From the NCBI GenBank assembly GCA_007126675.1, contig SLAU01000110.1:1-10689 (forward strand): DNA of 10,689 bases. The letters are read 5' to 3'. Positions 6,219-10,689 of this stretch are shown here, piece after piece. Source of the stretch: Balneolaceae bacterium (GTDB lineage: Bacteria; Bacteroidota; Rhodothermia; Balneolales; Balneolaceae). Within the stretch, counting starts at the first letter, position 1; each line of letters starts with the position of its first letter. Under the pieces are notes generated by a model. It did not search any database. It worked only from the letters and a program-made list of their open reading frames with translations, and had not been told where the DNA came from. A program made the position numbers and the translations under genes.

Positions 6219-7841
6219 GAACGAAGGGATTTTCTGAAACTAGCAGGATTAGGCATGGGCGGGATGATGATTCCCCTCGCAGGAACGCGGGTAAATGCAT
6301 TTTCTTCGCTCGACTGGATGGACACATCCGATAAGAAAGCACTTGCAGATACAGCACTGAATGCGGCAAAAGCAGATGGGGCAACGTATGCTGATGTTCG
6401 CATCGGGCGATACCTGAATCAGTTTATTATTACACGCGAAGACCGGGTTCAAAACACAGTAAACACCGAATCGTATGGTGTGGGAATTCGTGTAATTGTG
6501 GATGGAACCTGGGGTTTTGCAGCCACCAATACCGTTACCCGGGAAAGTATGGCGGCAACTGCAAAACAAGCAGTGATGATAGCCAAAGCCAATTCCAAAA
6601 TTAATTCTGAACCGGTAATACTGGCCCCGGTAAAAAGTCACGGTGAAGTGAGCTGGAAAACTCCTATCCAGAAGAACGCTTTTGAAGTACCGATCGGCGA
6701 CAAGGTTGATTTTCTGCTGAAAGTGAACGACACGGCTATGCAAAACGGCGCACAATTTGCCAACAGCATGCTATTCCTGGTGAATGAACAGAAATATTTT
6801 GCTTCAACCGAAGGCTCCTATATCGATCAGGATGTGCACCGTATCTGGCCTAATATGTCGGCCACTTTGGTTGACCGCAGCACCGGCCGTTTCGAGACAA
6901 TTCAAAATTTGGGCGCACCTGTAGGCCGCGGCTACGAATACCTTGATGGCGACCCGTCTGAAAAATATGACGGGATTGTAACACGCTACGGCCATTCCTA
7001 CGATATGATCGAAGACGCCGCACAGCTTGCCAAAGCAGGCCGCGAGAAACTGAATGCCAAATCGGTGGATCCGGGACAGTACGACCTGGTGCTCGATCCA
7101 TCACATCTCTGGTTAACCATTCACGAATCGGTAGGCCATCCACTGGAGCTGGATCGTGTGCTGGGATACGAAGCCAATTTTGCAGGTACAAGTTTTGCCG
7201 ATCTTGATAAATGGCGGGCCGGTGATTTTCAGTACGGTTCTGATATTGTGGACTTGTTTGCTGATAAAACTCAACGTTATTCACTTGGTTACTGCGGATA
7301 TGATGATGAAGGTGTTGAAACCAAAAAGTGGGATCTTGTGAAAGATGGTATACTGGTAAATTACCAGGCTACGCGCGACCAAGCTCACATGATTGACGAG
7401 GAGGAATCTCACGGCTGCAGTTATGCCGATTCATGGAGCAGTGTACAGTTTCAGCGAATGCCGAATGTATCGCTGGCTCCCGGTAAAGAACCCTACTCTG
7501 TTGAAGAGATGATCAAAGACGTTGAAAACGGAATTTATATAATCGGTAACGGCTCGTTTTCGATCGATCAGCAGCGCTACAACTTCCAGTTTGGCGGGCA
7601 GCTTTTTTATGAGATCAAAAACGGTGAAATAACCGGATTGCTTCGCGATGTTGCCTACCAGGCAAATTCGCAGGAGTTCTGGAATTCTTGCACAAAGATT
7701 TGTGATGAATCTGATTACCGGCTCGATGGCTCATTTTTTGATGGTAAAGGAGAGCCTTCGCAATCAAGTGCCGTATCACACGGAAGTTCTACCACCCGAT
7801 TCGATCAGGTGAATGTGATTAACACAGCACGGAATATCTAA
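6216..7841 (+). CDS. TldD-family metalloprotease, paralog 2, with Tat signal and TTG start
   Basis: Second TldD-type catalytic subunit, 541 residues, a tandem duplicate of the gene before it. The N terminus MERRDFLKLAGLGMGG with a hydrophobic run to about 22 and RVNAF is a canonical twin-arginine signal (R3-R4). The HExxxH motif is H303-E-S-V-G-H308. From PGQYDLV through FADKTQ (286-353) it matches paralog 1 at 63 of 68 residues. Two differences stand out. Between GYEY (239-242) and PGQYD it has about 16 more residues (DGDPSEKYDGIVTRYGHSYD region). Near the C terminus the paralog's SHGCPTTRF reads SHGSSTTRF (S524, S525), so a conserved Cys is lost while the zinc motif stays. Translation starts at TTG behind GGAGG. 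The TldE-like partner gene begins 31 bases after its stop. It may be a specialised subunit or have altered activity; which one cannot be told from sequence. Confidence 0.92.
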   Translation: MERRDFLKLAGLGMGGMMIPLAGTRVNAFSSLDWMDTSDKKALADTALNAAKADGATYADVRIGRYLNQFIITREDRVQNTVNTESYGVGIRVIVDGTWGFAATNTVTRESMAATAKQAVMIAKANSKINSEPVILAPVKSHGEVSWKTPIQKNAFEVPIGDKVDFLLKVNDTAMQNGAQFANSMLFLVNEQKYFASTEGSYIDQDVHRIWPNMSATLVDRSTGRFETIQNLGAPVGRGYEYLDGDPSEKYDGIVTRYGHSYDMIEDAAQLAKAGREKLNAKSVDPGQYDLVLDPSHLWLTIHESVGHPLELDRVLGYEANFAGTSFADLDKWRAGDFQYGSDIVDLFADKTQRYSLGYCGYDDEGVETKKWDLVKDGILVNYQATRDQAHMIDEEESHGCSYADSWSSVQFQRMPNVSLAPGKEPYSVEEMIKDVENGIYIIGNGSFSIDQQRYNFQFGGQLFYEIKNGEITGLLRDVAYQANSQEFWNSCTKICDESDYRLDGSFFDGKGEPSQSSAVSHGSSTTRFDQVNVINTARNI

Positions 7842-7872
7842 CCCTTTTAATTTCTAAATGAACTGAATAATT

Positions 7873-9189
7873 ATGGCCATTTTAAGTAAAGATCAAGCCC
7901 GTGAAATCATGAAGAAGGTGATAAGCTTTTCAGGCGCAGATTTCTGTGAAGTGAATCTACAGGGCAACCGAAACGGTAATATCCGGTACGCAAGAAATAC
8001 CGTAACCACCAGCGGCGAAGACCAGGATACTTCGCTAACGGTGCAGTCAACCTTCGGGAAGAAAACCGGTACAGCTACGGTGAACGAGTTTGATGAAGAT
8101 TCACTGCGCGATGTGGTACGCCGGTCGGAAGAGCTTGCAAAACTTGCTCCCGATGATCCTGAATTTATGGAGCCGCTCGGTCCGCAGGAATATGGAGAAT
8201 CGAAAACTTACTTCGACTCCACTGCTGAGCTGACACCTGACAGGCGCGCACAATATGCCTACGAAAGCATCACTCCAAGCGATGAAAACGACCTGGTTTC
8301 GGCAGGCTTTTTACAGGATCGGGCAGGGTTTACAGCTTTAATGAATAGTAAAGGGCTGTTTGCATACAACCAGTCAACCAACGCCAGTTTTTCGGTAACC
8401 AGCCGCACAAAAGATGGAACCGGTTCGGGATGGGCATCTCAAGATTTTAATGATGTGACCAACCTTGATACACGGGCGGCAACTGAAACAGCGATCGAAA
8501 AATCAATCGGATCAGCCAATGCAGTCGCACTGGAGCCCGGAAACTATACCGTAATTCTTGAACCGCATGCATCAGCCGGTTTGTTGAACTTTATGTTTAA
8601 CGCGATGGATGCACGAACCGCTGATGAAGGCCGCAGTTTTATGTCGAAGTCAGGCGGCGGTACCCGCGTGGGCGAGCAAATGTTTGATGAACGCGTTACC
8701 ATTTATTCTGATCCGTTTAATGCAGAAGTGCCACGGTCTCCATTTACAAGTCAGGGACTTCCCCGGAAAAAAACAATGTGGATCGAAAATGGCGTTGTCA
8801 AAAACCTTTCCTATTCACGATACTGGGCCGAAAGGAATAACAGAGAACCGTTACCGGGCCCGGCTAACAGAATTATGGAAGGCGGAACCAAATCAACCGA
8901 AGACCTGATTGCAGAAACCGAACGCGGAATTCTGGTAACACGAACCTGGTATATCCGTATGGTTGATCCGCAGTCGCTGTTATTAACCGGTCTGACCCGT
9001 GACGGTACATTTTATATCGAAAACGGACAAATCAGCCATGCTGTTCGTAATTTCCGGTTTAATGAAAGCCCGGTAATTATGCTGAATAACCTCGAGGAAT
9101 TCGGAAAACCTGTTCGGACAAACGGACATATGATTCCCCCGATGAAAATTCGGGACTTTACCTTTAGCAGTTTGTCAGACGCGGTTTAA
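7873..9189 (+). CDS. TldE/PmbA-like subunit, no signal peptide
   Basis: Non-catalytic partner (TldE/PmbA type) of the TldD/TldE protease; in the characterised E. coli complex TldE is needed for activity but binds no zinc. At 438 residues it has the usual TldE length (~450). The N-terminal domain (about 5-95) includes GADFCEVNLQGNRNGNIRYA and the typical T-V-Q-S-T-F-G-K-K-T-G strand pair. The C-terminal domain opens with LEPGNYTVILEPHASAGLLNF (220-240), the position that carries HExxxH in the two upstream paralogs; here no HExxxH is present. It continues with MDARTADEGRSFMSK, a feature of this family branch, and ends with SPVIMLNNLEEFG. The protein begins MAILSKDQAREIM directly, with no leader of any kind, unlike its two TldD partners. 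No Shine-Dalgarno is seen. It is the last gene of the operon, with a strong terminator after it. Confidence 0.9.
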   Translation: MAILSKDQAREIMKKVISFSGADFCEVNLQGNRNGNIRYARNTVTTSGEDQDTSLTVQSTFGKKTGTATVNEFDEDSLRDVVRRSEELAKLAPDDPEFMEPLGPQEYGESKTYFDSTAELTPDRRAQYAYESITPSDENDLVSAGFLQDRAGFTALMNSKGLFAYNQSTNASFSVTSRTKDGTGSGWASQDFNDVTNLDTRAATETAIEKSIGSANAVALEPGNYTVILEPHASAGLLNFMFNAMDARTADEGRSFMSKSGGGTRVGEQMFDERVTIYSDPFNAEVPRSPFTSQGLPRKKTMWIENGVVKNLSYSRYWAERNNREPLPGPANRIMEGGTKSTEDLIAETERGILVTRTWYIRMVDPQSLLLTGLTRDGTFYIENGQISHAVRNFRFNESPVIMLNNLEEFGKPVRTNGHMIPPMKIRDFTFSSLSDAV

Positions 9190-9205
9190 ACCAAACGCAT
9201 GATTC

Positions 9206-9240
9206 AAAAGCCACAAGCGTTAACCGTTTGTGGCTTTTTT
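9206..9240 (+). terminator. Intrinsic terminator of the tldD-tldD-tldE operon
   Basis: AAAAGCCACAA (9206-9216) pairs perfectly with TTGTGGCTTTT (9228-9238). The stem extends by a G-T and two G-C pairs to about 14 bp, with loop TTAAC, followed by TT. It starts 16 bases after the TldE stop codon. The A-rich 5' arm and T-rich 3' arm could let it work in both directions. Confidence 0.92.
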
Positions 9241-9308
9241 GCTTTGCTAATACTGCAGTCATATCCATGTTAACAGAAATAGCAGTTAACTGATAATCAA
9301 ACCAAACT

Positions 9309-10040
9309 ATGAACCGAAAAGAGTTTTTGAAGAAAAGTGCTATGCTTGGAGCAGGTATCTCGCTGATGCCGGGAGCCTCTGCGATTGCATCCTCTTTTTC
9401 GCGTTCAGGAGCTGATTTCTTTTTTACACGAATGCGCTATGAATCAGGTAACTGGTTTGTGGATGAACGCATGCCATCAAACCTGCTCCATTCGCTGGTT
9501 GAGTATACTACGGTTTCGGTGGATACAGAAGAGCGTGTGGTTTCACTTGCCAGCGACAGGATTCTGGATGCACCATTCTGCTACATTACCGGCCATCGCC
9601 TTGTGCAGTTTAACCGCCGCGAGCGCGAAAACTTTGAGAAACTGGTGTATAACGGCGGATTCATCTTTGCTGATGATTGCAACCACGATGTAGACGGACT
9701 TTTTGCCCGCTCATTCGAACAGCAAATGGCTGATATTTTCGGGGAGGATGCATTGGTCAAAATTCCAAATGATCATCCGATTTATCGATCTTTTTTCGAG
9801 TTTGAAGATGGCCCGCCTACAGCTATGGTTGAGATGAGCGGCTGGGGTGATGGAATTATCCATGATTACCTGAAAGCGATACAGATCAACGGGGAGATTC
9901 GTGTGCTCTACAGTAATAAAGATTATGGCTGCGAGTGGGATTACGATTTCAGAAACAAACGCTGGCATGCCAGAGACAATACTAAATTTGGCGTCAATAT
10001 TGTGATGCACGCCATGAACAGAAAATCACTTAATTCGTGA
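9309..10040 (+). CDS. DUF4159 domain protein with Tat-like signal
   Basis: A 243-residue protein of the DUF4159 family, whose fold is related to the class I glutamine amidotransferase-like superfamily; no reaction is established. The leader MNRKEFLKKSAMLGAG with a hydrophobic run to about 28 (ASAIASS) resembles a twin-arginine signal with RK for RR, so the protein is probably exported. The DUF4159 domain starts at about 36 with ADFFFTRMRYESGNW, then the family block VDERMPSNLLHSLVEYTT (51-68). Next come YITGH (92-96), the NGGFIFADDCNHDVDG block (115-130) and the C-terminal GVNIVMHAMNRKS. YITGH and DDCNHD are the most conserved parts and are candidate site residues. It follows a terminator, so it starts a new transcription unit. 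Its TGA overlaps the GTG of the MoxR gene, indicating coupled translation. DUF4159 genes are commonly found next to MoxR and DUF58 genes. Confidence 0.88.
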   Translation: MNRKEFLKKSAMLGAGISLMPGASAIASSFSRSGADFFFTRMRYESGNWFVDERMPSNLLHSLVEYTTVSVDTEERVVSLASDRILDAPFCYITGHRLVQFNRRERENFEKLVYNGGFIFADDCNHDVDGLFARSFEQQMADIFGEDALVKIPNDHPIYRSFFEFEDGPPTAMVEMSGWGDGIIHDYLKAIQINGEIRVLYSNKDYGCEWDYDFRNKRWHARDNTKFGVNIVMHAMNRKSLNS

Positions 10041-10689
10041 AAACTACGAAAGAAGACGTTACAGAACTGCTGGAAAAACTTTCGGCACTTAGAAGTGAAA
10101 TAGGTAAAGTAATCATCGGGCAGGAAAAGGTGGTTGAAGAACTGCTGATTACCTTTTGTGCCGGCGGGCATGCCCTGCTCGAAGGCGTGCCCGGCCTAGC
10201 CAAAACTCTGATGATCCGCACCCTGGCCGATAGTGTAGATGCCGGCTTCAGGCGTATCCAGTTTACGCCCGACCTGATGCCATCCGATATTGTAGGTACC
10301 GATATTCTTGAAGAAGAACAGGGTACAGGCAGACGAGTTTTTACATTTCAGAAAGGTCCGGTATTTACCAATATTTTGCTGGCTGATGAAATAAACCGTA
10401 CTCCTCCTAAAACACAGGCAGCCCTTTTGGAGGCGATGCAGGAATATCGAGTTACTTCCGCAGGAAAAACGTTTGAACTGGATCGCCCGTTTTTTGTACT
10501 GGCTACGCAAAATCCGGTGGAACAGGCCGGTACCTATCCGCTTCCGGAAGCACAGCTCGATCGTTTCCTGATGTACCTGAAAGTGGACTATCCACAAGAG
10601 CAGGAGGAGTTTGATGTTTTAAAACAGACCACAGGCAGCGAAAAACCGGTTGTTCACGCAGTAATGAGTGCATCCGATGTGATGGAAAT
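10037..10689 (+). CDS. MoxR-family AAA+ ATPase, 5' part, 3' end outside window
   Basis: The first 217 codons of a MoxR-type AAA+ ATPase (full length usually ~320-330). Such proteins are thought to act as chaperones that activate metal- or VWA-domain partner proteins. The start is GTG at 10037, overlapping the TGA of the DUF4159 gene (GTGA, 4 bases); no better start is in frame, and the N terminus from here (KEDVTELLEKLSALRSEIGKVIIGQE) has the expected MoxR layout. Visible motifs are VIIGQEKVVEELL (25-37), Walker A GVPGLAKT (50-57), the MoxR block FTPDLMPSDIVGT (76-88), FQKGPVFTNILLADEINR with Walker B LLADE (114-118), the ALLEAMQE helix, sensor 1 ATQNP (156-160) and the arginine region LPEAQLDRF (169-177). 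The frame is open to the end of the window, so the lid domain is missing. Further genes of the operon (often DUF58) are expected downstream but are not visible. Confidence 0.96.
   Translation, partial: MKTTKEDVTELLEKLSALRSEIGKVIIGQEKVVEELLITFCAGGHALLEGVPGLAKTLMIRTLADSVDAGFRRIQFTPDLMPSDIVGTDILEEEQGTGRRVFTFQKGPVFTNILLADEINRTPPKTQAALLEAMQEYRVTSAGKTFELDRPFFVLATQNPVEQAGTYPLPEAQLDRFLMYLKVDYPQEQEEFDVLKQTTGSEKPVVHAVMSASDVME

Noticed and set aside
6249..6755. Long minus-strand open frame (168 codons) opposite the second tldD gene
   Set aside because: It lies wholly inside a well-supported gene, has a low-complexity Cys/His-rich translation with no family resemblance, and no start signal; a shadow of the real gene.
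9267..9295. Two GTTAAC hexamers before the DUF4159 gene as an operator
   Set aside because: Each is a common 6-base palindrome and no extended symmetry surrounds them.
10196..10597. Minus-strand open frame of 133 codons opposite the MoxR gene
   Set aside because: The opposite strand encodes all the MoxR motifs; this frame has no recognisable domain.

Overview
The window reads as a chromosomal piece from a member of the Bacteroidota/Balneolota (FCB) group. The evidence is indirect: most genes lack a Shine-Dalgarno sequence and have A/T-rich leaders, an exact TAnnTTTG element (the Bacteroidota -7 promoter box) lies upstream of kbl, the Tat-like signals are of the 'MNRK[EQ]FLK' kind, threonine dehydrogenase is the short-chain (SDR) type, and a DUF4159 gene is coupled to a MoxR ATPase gene. 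The phylum-level assignment is an inference, and I would not name a genus.

Layout, left to right. (1) The 3' part of groEL (1-659, +), ended by a strong intrinsic terminator (691-728), then a long inverted repeat (730-805). (2) A two-gene threonine catabolism unit, kbl (881-2068) and SDR-type tdh (2137-3093), which converts L-threonine to glycine and acetyl-CoA. A 16-bp perfect palindrome follows tdh. (3) A lone minus-strand AlkA-like HhH-GPD DNA glycosylase gene (3370-4308). A decayed relative of the first inverted repeat abuts its stop codon and may end its transcript. (4) A three-gene TldD/TldE metalloprotease operon: two tandem TldD paralogs with Tat-like signal peptides (4606-6174 and 6216-7841) and one TldE/PmbA-like gene without a signal (7873-9189), closed by a strong terminator (9206-9240). 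(5) The start of a DUF4159-MoxR operon: a DUF4159 protein with a Tat-like signal (9309-10040), translationally coupled by a 4-base GTGA overlap to a MoxR AAA+ ATPase (10037 to the window end, truncated).

The most interesting region is the TldD/TldE operon. Both TldD copies keep the HExxxH zinc motif and are nearly identical around it (63 of 68 residues). The second copy has lost a Cys-Pro pair near the C terminus (HGCP to HGSS), carries about 16 extra residues before the catalytic domain, and starts at TTG behind the only clear GGAGG in the window. Two signal-bearing TldD subunits with a single signal-less TldE raise an assembly and location question. A second point of interest is the AlkA-like glycosylase, in which the usual catalytic Asp of the HhH-GPD motif is not where it is expected. 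I found no tRNA, rRNA, CRISPR array, insertion sequence or phage gene.
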